64,000 nt of DNA, taken from the NCBI RefSeq assembly GCF_963169125.1, contig NC_084794.1, forward strand, positions 114,056,358 to 114,120,357. Direction: 5' to 3'. Origin of the DNA: Humulus lupulus (Eukaryota; Streptophyta; Magnoliopsida; Rosales; Cannabaceae). Of the stretch, positions 46,812 to 58,500 are shown in pieces. Position 1 is the stretch's first letter; every line of letters starts with the position of its first letter. The notes beneath the pieces were generated by a model. It worked only from the letters and a program-made list of their open reading frames with translations, ran no database searches and was not told the DNA's origin. The position numbers and the translations under genes were made by a program.

Positions 46812-47025
46812 CGATATATCGCCACATAGGGGCGATATATCGCCCTTAGCAACATTTTTTTTTTAATTTTAAAAAACAATCCTTAACTACTTAAATCTAT
46901 CTCTTAACGTTTTGACCGAGTCTTCAGCCTCTGATTGACAAAAATTCAATTCTTTTTCATTTTAAAATCATTATTTTATTCAAATCAAAATGGGGTTAGT
47001 TTCACTGCTTACCTCTATAAATAGG
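46812..47025 (+). promoter_or_regulatory. Partial family B promoter module
   Basis: Only the TATA-proximal palindrome pair remains: CGATATATCG at 46812-46821 and 46833-46842 (21 bp apart), both perfect, with a TATA box at 47012-47025. Confidence 0.7.
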
Positions 47026-47571
47026 ACTTAGTACCCAGCCCTTCCACTCACTCTTCAGCTGTGATCAGAGACTCCAAGGTGCTAGTGATTCCATAGAGTG
47101 ATAAACACTTGGGTTGGGAAAAAGCTTTGCCATTCTTAAGCTTTATAAAATACTTGGTAAGTGAGGATTAGTGTATTTCGATAGTGAAGTTAGACCAATA
47201 CATAAGGTTAACTAAGGTATTTATATTCTCTAAGTCCAGTTCTTTAAACTACTTTAGTTTTTCTTTAGTTCCTTTTATTCAGATCCTAACTTTTGATATT
47301 GGTTTTTAACTAGGTTTTTGAAACTTAAGGATCTTTCTTGGTAAGTTTCTTTTTGAAGGTTTACTTCCCACATTTATTCTTTACTATTTAGAAATTCTCA
47401 CCATTCTTATTGCTGGTTTTAGGAGTGTTCCAAGTCCCGCATGTGTTCTCAAAAATCCCAGTTTTGGTAAGGAAAATAGGATAGATCTTGTATGTTTGTA
47501 TGATATGTTATGTTATATGTTATGTCATCTTATGTTGTATGTTAACATTATGTATAGTATGTTAATAGACC

Positions 47572-47696
47572 TTGGGCATATGACTTGTCTAGCTAGCAAG
47601 CCCCAATAATTTATGGGCATATGACTTGCTTAGCTAGCAAGCCCCACAAATCTATTAGGCATATGACTTGCCTAGTTAACAAGCTCCAAGTAGTAT
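47572..47696 (+). repeat. Leader tandem repeat of B LTR, 3 units
   Basis: Same three units as 43921-44042, with few differences. Confidence 0.8.
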
Positions 47697-48165
47697 AATG
47701 GCCATTGTAGTATTATATGACATATGTTTACAGTATATGTGGTTATGATATAATTTATGTATATGTTTTATGTTGTTAGTAGTTTTCCTTGCCGAGCATT
47801 AGGCTCACTCCTTTACTTTTAGTTTGATGCAGGAAAATAGATACAAAGGCGGAAGGATTCTTGGAATCTTGGCATGTGTGTTGAGGTGAATGGAATGGAT
47901 GGGCTGCATGTTGATTCGAGGACGATGTTATTTTCTTTAGTCTCTTAAAAGTACGTTTTTATGTATTTTCCGCATTTAGCTTTGTAAACAATTTCATTTA
48001 AAGTTATCATTTATTTTAAAACAATGAGCTCATTTATGTGTTACAAATATTATTTTAAAGTTTTCAATAAAGTTATGAATTTTTCTCATGTATGTTCTCT
48101 TCAAAGTAGTAGTTATGTCTAGTAGGTTTAATGATCTAAGTCTTAGAAATAGTTGGGTCATTACA

Positions 48166-51100
48166 CATTCAAATTCTGTACGTTCATAGTGGTGGACTGC
48201 CCCACTACATACAACGTCATCTTTGGTCGGCCTGTAGTGGTCGATTTTGATGCCATCACTTCCATCCGCCACCTCTGTATGAAGTTCCCCTGTGACAACG
48301 GAGGGGTAGGAACAATCCGGGGAGACCAAAAGAGCTCCCTGAAGTGTTACCACATATCCACCCAACCTATTTATATGGTCCGCAAGGAACCTATTGAGGA
48401 GGAAAACATCGATCCAATCCTGCCTCCTCCCTAAGCACGAAGGATGGTCTGGGAAGAGGACGAACTGGATCCGTGGATAGGGGCGAACCGCGGACTGGAG
48501 CCCATGGAAGAAATCGAAGAGGTGTGCATTAGCCACCAACCCGACCAAGGTAATCCAAGTCGGGAAGAACCTAAATGCAGAGGTCCAGGCAGCCATCATC
48601 GCCCAAGTGAAAGAGAACCGGACGTCCTGGCCTGGTCTCATTCGGATATGACCATAATAGATCGCAACATCATCTGCCACGCCCTGAACATCGACAAGGG
48701 CGCAACTCCAGTCCGGCAGAAACGGACACCTCTGGGGGCGGAGAGGGCAGAGGCCCTTAAGTTAGAAGTTGAGAAGTTATCCTCGATCAACTTCATTCGG
48801 GAAGCCTTGTATCCCATATGCCTAGCCAATCCGGTGTTGGTGCCCAAAACAAAAGGGACGTGGAGAACTTGCATCGACTTCATGGACCTCAACAAGACCT
48901 GCCCCAAAGATTATTTCCCTCTACCCCGGATCGACCAAATGGTAGATGTAACATTTGAATACGAGATCTTGAGCTACATGGACGCTTATTCAGGCTATAA
49001 CCAAATCTCAATACATGTAGCAGACCAGGAACACACCAGCTTCCAGACAGTAAAGGGGGTGTACTGCTACATTGTCATGCCCTTCAGGCTCAAGAATGTC
49101 GGAGCCACATATCAAAGGCTCGTCAACAAAATTCCAAGCCCAGCTGGGAAGGAATATGGAGGTCTATATAGAAGAAATTTTGGTCAAGTCCAAGACCTCC
49201 GGAGGACACGCTGATGATCTGGCAAAATCATTTGCCATCATTCGGAAGTATAGGACGAAGTTGAATCCCAAGAAGTGCACCTTTGGTGTGGCATCCTGGA
49301 AGTTCCTAGGTTTCATAGTAAGCTCCCAAGGGTTAGAGGCTAACTCAGACAAGATCAACGCATTGATTGATATGCCTTCTCCACGGAAGCACAAAGACGT
49401 TCAGAGCTTGACGGTACGAATAGCCGCCCTGAGCCATTTTGTCTCAAAGGCCACAGACAAATGCATCCCGTTCTTCAACATCCTTCGGTGAATCCAAAGG
49501 TTCGAATGGTCGGCTGAATGCGAAGAGGCTTTCCAGAGACTGAAAGAGCATTTGGCCCGAGCGCCAATATTAGCAAAGTTGGTGGATGAGGAGTCTTGTA
49601 CCTCTATTTGGTCATGTCTGAACATGCCATCAGTGTCGTGCTCATCCAGGAAGAAGAGAATCCCAGCTCTCAGTCTATTACGTAAGCAAAAGGTTATTGG
49701 GTGCGGAGTCCAGATACCCACTAATCAAAAAATTGACATTTTGCTTACTAATTGCATCCCGAAAGCTTAGGCCTTACTTTCAGGCCCATGCCATAAGAGT
49801 ACTGACCAACCATCCCTTACGGCAAGTGTTACAAAAACCTGAATCATCGGGGAAACTCCTGAAGTGGGCCATGGAACTGAGTCAATTCGTCATTGCATAT
49901 GTCCCCAGGATATCAATCAAGGGGTAGGCTCTGGCCGACTTTATCGTGGAGTGCACCGGAATCACTGAAGACGAGGATCCAATCGACCCCACAATAGCCT
50001 TATGGAAGGTCTTCTTAAACGGGGCCTCGAACAAAAACGGGACTGGGGCTGGGATCATCTTAGTGTCACCACAAGAACATCAGTTGCAAAGTGCCCTGCG
50101 TTTCCAGTTCGATGCATCGAACAATGAGGCCATGTTGGCCGAATTGCGTCTGGCCAGGAGGTAGGGGCAGCAAGTTTGGAGGTCTATAGGAACTCCCAAT
50201 TGGTTGTCAGACAAATCTCGGGGGAATACCAAACAAAGGTGGAAAAGATGGCTGCTTATGTGACACGAGCTCGAGAGCCGGTTCAGTCCTTTAAGAAGTA
50301 TTCCATTCGCCAGATACCCAGGGAACGAAATGTGTTTGCAGACACATTGGCAAAACTGGCCACGGATGCTGAGGCGGAGCTCTTTGGGCTTGTCCCGATC
50401 AAACATCTTCCCGTACCAAGTATTCAAGCCCCCATGATCAACGCCATAGACTATTTCATGTCCTGGATGGGACCTATCATCCACTACCTAACAACCGGGG
50501 GGTTGCCCGCAGACAGGCAAGCGGCCAGAATGCTCTAGTACCAGGCCCCCAGATATGTCATGATGGAAGGTAAACTCTATCGTAGAGGGCTAACCATGCC
50601 ATACCTCCGATGAGTATCCGGGACTGAAATTAGTGCAATCATGCACGAGGTTCATGAAGGTTTCTACGGAGATCACACAGTCGGACTCGGCTTGCCTAAG
50701 AAAATCCTAAGGCAAGGATATTTCTGGCAAACAATGAAGAAGGATTGTGTCGATTACGTCCGCAAGTGCGAACAATCCCAAAGGTACGCGAAGATCCCAC
50801 GAACCCCTCCAACAGAAATAACCCTAATGACCAGTCCTTGGCCTTTCTCAGTGTGGGGTATCGACTTAGTAGGGTCGCTCCCGACGGGGAAGGGTGGTGT
50901 GAAGTATGCCATCGTGGTCGTCAATTATAACACTAAGTGGGTCAAGGTGGAACCAATGAACACCATCACCCCAAAAAAGGCTCTGGACTTCGTCATCAAC
51001 AACATTGTGTGCCGATACGACCTCCCTTATAAAATTGTGTCCGACAGTGGGACGCAATTCGACAGCGTCCACTTCACGGACTTCTATGAAAGACACGACA

Positions 51101-51699
51101 TCATCAAAAGCTTCTCCGCAGTCCCAAGGCCTCAAGAAAACCGCCAAACAGAGGCCATGAACAAGATTTTGAAGGGAACATTGAAGAAAAAGCTTCAAGC
51201 CTAAAAAAGCAAGTGGCCGGAAGAGTTTCCCCGCGAAATATGGGCATACCAGACCACCAAAAGAATGTCTACCGGGCACACTCCCTACTCCATGGTGTAC
51301 GGATGTGAAGCAGTCATCCCAGTGGAAACAGCTATCCTGTCTCATCGACGAGACATGTATGATCCCGCCCAGAACCATGCCTTACCCCAAGAATCTTTGG
51401 ACCTCATTGAAGAGATCCACAAAGAGTCCCAAGTTCAGCTGAAGATGTATCAAGGTAAGATTGCCTGGCACTTTAACTCTAAAGTTAAGAGCCGAAGGTT
51501 TGAAACCGATGATGTGGTCCTGAGAAGAGTCTTCCTCGCAACCCAAGATCCGAGAGTGGGGGTTCTAGGCCCAAACTGGGAAGGACCATATAAAATCCAA
51601 CACGAAGTATGTCCGGAAACATATCGCTTAAGGCGACTTGATGGAACGGAGGTCTCAAGGGCCTGGAACGCAGAACACCTCCGTAAGTACTATCAATAG
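48166..51699 (+). pseudogene. Pol of Tat element E (protease end, RT, RNase H, integrase)
   Basis: Continues from 40153. Protease end with TYNVIFGRPVVVDF. RT with LVPKTKGTWRTCIDFMDLNK and YFPLPRIDQMVD (48840-48950); the catalytic box reads VYIEEILVKS (about 49160-49190) instead of VYVDDMLVKS, so RT is inactive. RNase H 49500-50480, with a stop at KG-stop-ALADFIVE (49925). Integrase keeps D (WGIDLVGSLP, about 50860), D (VSDSGTQFD, about 51040) and E (RQTEAMNK, about 51150); the zinc motif is HEVHEGFYGDH...KCEQS with one Cys lost. C-terminus ends EHLRKYYQ (51699). Several frameshifts. Confidence 0.9.
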
Positions 51700-52860
51700 T
51701 CAGGAGGACATGTTCTTGTTTTTAATTTTCCTTCAAACAATGTACGCCCCAGGGCAGTTTCTTATTTAATAAAAATGATGTGTACAAAACATCATAAAGA
51801 AATATTGTAAAGAAATGAAAGTCCACGTCCGTCTTCACAAACAAGTGACCCAAGACTGCAGTGTTCGCTCACTTGGGGGGGGGGGGGGTATAACCATCCG
51901 TACGAACAAGTCCAGGAACAAAAAAAAAAGGGATGTAAATGCAAAGTTTAGTCTCAGTCCGAACCGTACAAACTGGGGGTAGAAGAAACCCAACCCCCAA
52001 TAAAAGGACGCAAGGCTCAGGCCTAGTCTCAACCTAGACATACATAGTCTGGGGGGTACAAGCTCAATAGGACGCAAGGCTCAGGCCTAGTCCCAACCTG
52101 GACATACATGTTACGGGGGGTACAAACTCAATAGGACGTAAGGCTCAGGCCTAGTCACAACCCGAAAATACATGGTCTGGGGGGAACAAACTCAATAGGA
52201 TGCAAGGCTCAGGCCTAGTCCCAACCCAAACAGCCAAGGTCCAGGGGACACAAAACCCAAGACTTAAGGCTCAAGCCTAGTCCTAGCCCAGACATACGTG
52301 GTCTAGAGGTATAATATCCAGTAAGACATGCGGGCCAGCCCTAATCCTAACTCGGACATGCATGGTCTGGGGATATGAAATACCTAAGAACCAGTTGACC
52401 AAGTGTGGTCCCAAATAACCAAATATCTATCCACGGCTTCTCTATAATGGCCCAGAACCATTGGAACGTGATTCCTAGGTATAAGCTATGTAAAATTAGT
52501 CTTATAAATGGACAAGGGCGTGGGAACCTGACCCACTGGCCCAAAATAAGCTAATCAACTAATCTCCGATGGCCCAGGGCATTGGAACCTGAACACCAGA
52601 ATCAAGACAAATAAATTTGGTGACAATTATTAACTCCCTAGTGGCCCAGGTCGTTGGAACCTGAACAGTAGGGTTAAAGCGATTTAATAAGTTAAAATCT
52701 TAAAAGAGATCTCTGATGGTCCAGACCGTTGGAGCCCGTATTATAAAGTCAGGATGACTCACTCCAGGCCATAAAGACCCGAGCATGGGTCCCTAGACGA
52801 GATAAACATTTTCTACAACTTTTCCCCAATGGTCCCGGCCATTGGAACCAGAAGCGAACA
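51700..52860 (+). repeat. 3' untranslated region of E with two tandem arrays
   Basis: After the pol stop come a G14 run (51875-51888), then six units of about 64 bp starting near 52011 (word 'aaggctcaggcctagtc', copies near 52011, 52075, 52139, 52203, 52264 and 52328), then about five diverged units of 70-100 bp with 'atggcccagnncattggaacctgaac' (52430-52860). Tandem arrays in this position are a known trait of Tat-lineage elements. Confidence 0.85.
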
Positions 52861-53028
52861 TTCGACTCATTCATGCAAGGTGGTAAAACACTTAGTGAAA
52901 TTCTAACGGATGGAACGGGAAAAACATGTGCAAGAGATAAAATAGATACACATAAAAAATTTCTTGGATGCACCCGCGTCCATAAAAGTGTTACAAAAAA
53001 GAAATAAAAACAAGTAAAAGACCCAGGC

Positions 53029-53134
53029 CTAGGCTTCGTCGTGCACTGATGCCTCCGGGACTGTCTCATCCTCGGCCAAGGGCTCCGCGTCAGCTTTCTC
53101 CTTAGCCTCGAACTCAGCTCTCTTCGCGGCGGGA
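53029..53134 (-). pseudogene. C-terminal fragment of E's antisense ORF
   Basis: Minus strand reads KRAEFEAKEKADAEPLAED, then EASVHDEA and a stop at 53029-53031: an acidic, Glu/Ala-rich C-terminus in the place where Tat elements carry an antisense ORF. The upstream part is missing because the sequence jumps to a copy of E's RNase H at about 53134. Confidence 0.5.
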
Positions 53135-53357
53135 TCGGGGAGACTCCTAAAGTGGGCCATGGAACTGAGTCAATTCGCCATTGCATATGTCCCCAGGATA
53201 TCAATCAAGGGGTAGGCTCTGGCTGAATTTATCGTGGAGTGCACCGGGATCACTGAAGACGACGATCCCATCGACCCCACAGCACCCTCATGGAAGGTCT
53301 TCTTAGACGGGGCCTTGAATGAAAACAGGGTTGGGGTCGAGATCATCTTAGTGTTAT
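53135..53357 (+). pseudogene. Duplicated RNase H fragment of a Tat element
   Basis: About 220 bp matching 49848-50066 at roughly nine bases in ten ('aagtgggccatggaactgag', 'gatatcaatcaaggggtagg'). Both copies share the same stop (AAGGGGTAGGCT), so they come from one already damaged source. It ends at 'cttagtgtt', followed by what looks like the last bases of element C. Confidence 0.8.
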
Positions 53358-53838
53358 CTCTACAATACACAATTTCATCTCATAACCTACTTCACTACGA
53401 ATTAATATATAATATATTTAAACTCCTCTAACAATAATTTGTATAATATCAAAAAGAGAAATAAAAAAATTAAGTAGTAATTATTACTCACATTCAAAAT
53501 TAATCTTCAACAAAATCACAACACTGCGAATTCAAACAAGGTAAATATATTTCCTATAATAAAACTTTAAACAATAATGAGTAAATATGGTAAACCATAT
53601 GTATGATTTCACAATATGGTAATTGGTATGATTTAGAGTATTCAAAGTTACTTATTAAATTAAAACAAGTAAACTCAAATTTTAACTAGTAGTTAAACTA
53701 TTAACTTTCTAATAAATTAGTTGAACTACTAAAATTTTATTTACTAAACCATAATTACAAAATTAATGATAAATTAATAATAAATTAGGATTCCTAAAAT
53801 AATTAACAAAAATTAACTTAAAAAAACTTATAAAAATT

Positions 53839-53863
53839 AATATATATATATATATATATATAT
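53839..53863. repeat. TA microsatellite
   Basis: About 12 TA units in the CACTA right arm. Confidence 0.9.
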
Positions 53864-54189
53864 GTTTCAATAAAAAAAACACACTGATAAGCAATATTAA
53901 CAATATTAAAAAAACATATACATTGTGTAAATAATATAAAAAATACCAAAAATCTAAAATATTAAAACAGAAGTCAATTTTAAGTTATCTATACTTGTAT
54001 TTAAGCTTGAAAATATTTTCTAATCCTCCAAAAATGTTTGGAAAAAAAAACCAACCTATAAAACATACATTAAAAAACATTAAACCCCACTAACATTCTC
54101 TTCATTTTTTCCCAAAAACTTCAAAATGAATAAATTTTATGAACATACACATGATTGAAAGCAATAATTGTGGAAGAAAATTAAAAAAA

Positions 54190-54215
54190 ACACACACACA
54201 CACACACACACACAA
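54190..54215. repeat. AC microsatellite
   Basis: About 12 AC units in the CACTA right arm. Confidence 0.9.
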
Positions 54216-54598
54216 AAATGGTGGAAATGGCACTTACCACCACTAAGGAAGAAGGCTTCGCGCAGAGGAGAATGGTGGAAACTGGAAATGATGGCTCTGT
54301 GTGGGTTAGGAACAAATGGGAGGTGTATAGTGGGTGAACATTTTCTCAACGGTTTTTGTGAAAAAAACACGGAGAAAAAGCTCATTTTTCTCAGCTGTAT
54401 TTTCACAAAAACTACTGAGAAAGGTCCCCCAGCCACATACCGATTTCCACTACATTTTTGTATGGAAAAACTACAATAATATAGATTTATTTTATGCGAC
54501 AATTAAATGTGATATTTGAGAGTCATCCAAACCATTTATCTGCACTTTTTATTTAAGGTTCAAAAAAAACGCAGAGAAAACCTATATTTGTAGGAGTG

Positions 54599-54846
54599 CA
54601 AGGTGGACAATTCGGTAGAAGAAGTTTTCTATCGAGATTGATTCTTCAACTAGGATGTCGACTATTCCTTCTTTAGCGAGGAGATCTTGACCCCTTATCT
54701 AGCCAAATTTAAATATCGTCTTGCCCGGAAGCCTGCAAATACCACGGAGACAAAAGCTGCTTTAAGGATGGGGAGAATGAGGTTTCTTCTCAACTGGCGT
54801 GAGTTGGAACTGATATTCTTCATTGTAAATTCAAAGAGCTTTTTTT
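54599..54846 (+). pseudogene. Antisense ORF of Tat element D, 3' part
   Basis: Continues the coding text cut at 15693: KVDNSVEEVFYRD, then DVDYSFFSEEILTPYLAKFKYRLARKPAN, with two stops, ending about 54846. The region after the coiled coil in related gag-like proteins has the same acidic/aromatic character. Bases 54599-54601 (CAA) are the CACTA target duplication. Confidence 0.6.
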
Positions 54847-55559
54847 AGGGATTTTTAAATCCCTTTTAATCAAGCCTTATAGGTCAATACAATCTTTACT
54901 TTTAATTTTATATCTCAATCTTTTAAACTAAATCTTGGAGGTTTATTTCCTCTTTTTTGTTCATTTAACATTCAACTCGTATAATATAACTTTCTTTAGC
55001 TATTTATTACCAACTTCTATTTCTCTTTAAACATTTTTCACACTTGTGAATGCATTAATTCCAATGTTTTGTAGAGAATTTAGGCCCGCTTATAACCAAG
55101 CTTATGTATTTTGCTTAATAGCGACCTGTTTTCACTCAGGCCTTCCCACTTTGATTTTTTGAGCTAGTTTTACAATAAATTTTATTCAGAATTATATTGA
55201 TTCCCCGAGCTTTATTACTCGATTATTCATTTCCCAACTTCACTTTTATACTAGATTTGAATTTTTCAAATGTTTTGATGTACTAAGTATAATAATTATA
55301 CGTACCTGCTCCCCAAGTGATCAGAATTTAGATATATTCTAGATCGCTTTTAATAGGTTGAAATAATAATAAGAAATGAAATCAAAAATTGTACATGTTT
55401 AAACTACACAACAACCCTTGAGTTTATTATATACATATAAAAATAAAATGGTTTTATAACTCAAAGTATTTATTCCCTATAATCAAAAGAAAAATTAAAA
55501 ACTGTCTAGTTGATCTACTAGTAATATTTTCTTAGATAAAATGCATTCCAAGTTTGCGA
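54847..55559. other. AT-rich spacer between antisense ORF and pol of D
   Basis: No coding signal, no repeats of note. It corresponds to the region between the 3' end of pol and the end of the antisense ORF in Tat elements. Confidence 0.5.
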
Positions 55560-58500
55560 GATTTTTTCTCCATTCAGTCGAACGAATTTGAAAATTCCTT
55601 CCCAATCAATTTCCACGACCTAATACAGTCCTTCCCAGTTCAATCCTAACGCTTCATCTTTGGGTTCTTTATTTGGAAGGAAAAATTTTCTCAAAACCAT
55701 ATCCCCCAATTTGAATCTTCGTTCTTTAATCCTCAAATTGTAATAATGAGCTATCCTCTGCTGGTAAGATGCCAACTGAAGCTGAGAGGGTTCCCTCTGT
55801 TCTTCTATCAAATCGAGCGATGCTCTTAGGAGATCGTGGTTATGTTCTTGCTAAAAGAATTTTTTCCTATGGGATGCTACACAAACCTTAACTGGGAGCA
55901 TCGCTAAACTTTCGTACATGGGTGAGAACGAGGTATGACCAGTTGAAGTGTGATAAGATGTTCTATAGACCCAAAGTACTTGAGGGAGCTACTAGGACCA
56001 TGGTCCGTTAGCCTCCTCCAGCCCCTTTTTTAAGGTCGATTTTAGCTTCTTGTTCAATGCTTCAACTTGACCACTAGCTTATGGATATGCCACCAAGAAA
56101 AAACTCCTGATGACACCATGTTTTTCACATAAATTTGTAAATAGCTCACTATTGAATTGACTTCCATTATTGATACAATCTTCCTTGGTAATTCGTATCA
56201 AGAAATTAAATTCTTCACCAAAAAATCCAACACTCTATTTAAAGTAATGGTCGCCAATGGTTCTGCCTATGCCCATTTAGTGAAGTAAACCACCACAAAC
56301 ATAGTGTAACAAACTCCACCTTTACCCATGGGTAAAGACCCAATCAATTCTATTCTCCCAATAGCAAATGGTCATGACAAAGAGAGCATGGTCTGCTTGA
56401 CAGGTGCAGCCCGAGTTATGGTTGAAAAACGTTGGCACTTATTGTACTTTTAGACATATGAGGTCAAATCTTTGTTCAGGGTCGGTCAAAAATACCCCTA
56501 CTGAAGTATTTTCATAGCTAAGCTCTACCCCCCAACATGATCTCCGCAAAACCCTTCACGGACCTATTTTAATATTTCTTGGAACTCGTGGGGAGAACCG
56601 CATTTCAGTAATGGCATATAATATTCTCTCTTATATAGTGCTCAATCGACAAAGATATATTTCAGGATCTGATATAACAATCTTGGAGCATCTTTGCAAT
56701 CTTTTGGTAATTTCCCCGAGGTGAGATATTCAATGATGGGGGTCATACAGGTCAGCTCCATGTGAATCAGTTCAACTTTTTGAAATTCCTCGTCCTTAAT
56801 ACTCGACTTTCCAAGGAATTCCACCGTTCAACGTATCTGGTTCCTTGGTTGTGGCAAGACAAGCTAAGGCATCGACATTTGTATTTTGTTCACAAAGGAC
56901 TTGCTTTACTGAATATAAGTCAAATTCGATTAATTTTTTCTTTACTTTAGCTAAACATGCCATCATTTTTACTTTGTTGGCTTGATATTCTCCCATAACT
57001 TGATTTGCAACGATCTGAGAATCACTATAGCATCAGATGTCCCTCGCTTTCATCTCCTTAGCTATTCTATTTCGACCAATAATGCCTCATACTCGATTTA
57101 GTTATTTAAGGCACTAAAACTGAATCTTATGGCTGAGGGAAAACAATGCCCTTTCGAAGTAATTAGTATTATCTGAACTCTGGGCCCATGTTCATTAGAA
57201 GATCCATCCATATATAATTTCCAGAGTTCTTGTATCGGTTCTCTGATTGGTTCTTCTTGGAAACTAGTTCATTCAACCACAAAGTCAGCTAGAGCTTGAC
57301 CTTTTATGGTAGCTCCTGGTTTATAAATAATCTTAAACTGGGTGAGCTTTATAACCCACTTCAAAAGACATCCTGACATCTCAGGTTTTTGCGAAACCTG
57401 CCTTAAAGGTTGGTCGGTTAAGATGTGAATGGTATGAGATTGAAAATAAGTCCTTAACTTCCTCGAGACCAATACCAAGCAAAACCCGAGCTTCTCCATC
57501 AGAGGATATCGAGCCTCTACTCCCCAAAAGTTGCTTGCTAGTGTAATAGACTAGCTTCTGAGATCGTTCTTCTTCCCAAACTAAGTCTGTGCTAACCGTG
57601 TACTCCATCACTATTAAGTAGATATATAAAACCTCTCCATTTAAGAGCTTTGATAATATTGGCAGCCCAGCTAAGTGCAATTTAAAAAGCTTGGAAGGCT
57701 TATTCGCATTCATCATTCTTTTCAAACTTCTTGTTTCCTCTCACTAGGTTGTAGAATTGTAGACATTTATTAGTTGACTTTGACACAAATCGATTTAGGG
57801 TCTCCACTCTTCCAATTAGGCTATACACATCTTTGTGTGTTTTTAGGAAAAACATGCCAAGCTGGGCCTTGATTTTGTTCAGTTTTTCCCCTATGCTTCC
57901 CAAATTCACAATAAAGTCGAGGAATTTTCTCGAGGAAACGCCGAATGTGCATTTCTGGGAATTCAACTTCACGTCATAAGCCCTTAATATGGTGAAACAT
58001 TAATCCAGGTCGAACTTATGGTTATTAGTACTTTTTTACTTCACTAGCATGTCATCAACGTATACTTCCATGATATGCCCAATTTGGTTAGTAAACATTT
58101 AGTTCATCAGTCTTTGGTAAGTTGCTCCGACATTCTTTGATGTGAACAACATCACATTGTAGCAATAGACATTGTTCTCAATCATAGAGCTCGTATGTTC
58201 TTGATCACCCGTAGAGATTTGGTTATATCCAAAATACTCACCCATGAAAGACATCAGCTAGTGTCCAGTGGTAGAGCCTACTAGTTGGTCGATCCTTGGC
58301 AAAGAAAAGAAATCCTTTGGACATGCTTTATTTAGGTCGAGAAAAATCGATGTAGATCCTCCATTTTCCATTTTTTTTTAGGTACAAGCACTAAATTAGC
58401 TATCCAAGTCTGGTATATTGTTTCTTGAATAAAATTACATTTAAGGAGTCGTGCTACCTCTTCTTCTAAGGCAGCCCCCAATCTTTCCCGAGTAGCCTTT

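Larger units (their letters stand above)
40154..48165 (+). mobile_element. Rearranged (mosaic) family B element, 8.0 kb
   Basis: The outer ends are AGTAGAGTCC (canonical TGTAGAGTCC) and GGGTCATTACA, flanked by CATTT (40149-40153) and CATTC (48166-48170), a 5-bp TSD with one transition. The inside is out of order: LTR start (40154-41085), pol RT to integrase zinc domain (41083-42919), LTR from about base 270 to its end (42920-44517), primer site, ORF1 and gag (44518-46808), then the last two-thirds of an LTR (46808-48165). Each joint shows 3-4 bp of shared sequence. It sits between protease and RT of element E. Confidence 0.88.
46808..48165 (+). repeat. B LTR piece 3 (3' two-thirds)
   Basis: From 'agccgatatatcgcc' to the end GGGTCATTACA (48165). 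Very close to piece 2 along the shared part. Confidence 0.9.
16062..53364 (-). mobile_element. Element C: Ty3 chromovirus-type retrotransposon, minus strand, heavily interrupted
   Basis: The 3' LTR is at 16062-22542, and integrase and tail at 22543-23933. The rest of pol, gag and most of the 5' LTR are not seen. The outer limits rest on a 5-bp match ATACA (16057-16061, 53365-53369) flanking TACTCAG on the left (TG to TA) and CTCTACA on the right, the latter equal to the known LTR end CTCTACA at 22536-22542. The left LTR and internal region are certain; the right boundary rests on short matches. Confidence 0.55.
15694..54598. mobile_element. CACTA (En/Spm-type) element, non-autonomous, expanded to 38.9 kb by nested insertions
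   Basis: The left end begins CACTACTATAAAATTGGG and the right end, read in reverse, CACTCCTACAAATATAGG; both continue into TTCTCTGCG. An exact 3-bp duplication CAA (15691-15693 and 54599-54601) flanks them, as for CACTA elements. The coiled-coil coding text of the antisense ORF is continuous across the removed element. Subterminal words of the type ACTGNAGAGAAA recur near both ends. Its own sequence is about 1.6 kb (15694-16061 and 53370-54598) with no transposase. Everything between is element C and its contents. Confidence 0.85.
53370..54598. repeat. CACTA right arm
   Basis: Very AT-rich, no coding signal. Holds a TA run (53839-53863) and an AC run (54190-54215). Subterminal GAGAAA words near the end: 'cacggagaaaaag' (about 54369), 'actactgagaaagg' (about 54411) and 'cgcagagaaaa' (about 54570), with inverted forms 'tctcaacgg' and 'tctcagctg'. 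Ends TTTGTAGGAGTG. Confidence 0.75.

Noticed and set aside
50866..51378. 170-aa minus-strand ORF under Tat integrase
   Set aside because: Shadow of the integrase frame with its DDE residues on the plus strand.
53355..53364. TGTTATCTCTACA as the start of E's 3' LTR
   Set aside because: Only seven bases match the E LTR start (TGTTATC), and the sequence after it does not; the end fits element C better with its ATACA duplication.
54168..54479. 103-aa ORF starting in the AC repeat
   Set aside because: Starts in a microsatellite and reads the CACTA subterminal repeats; no domain.
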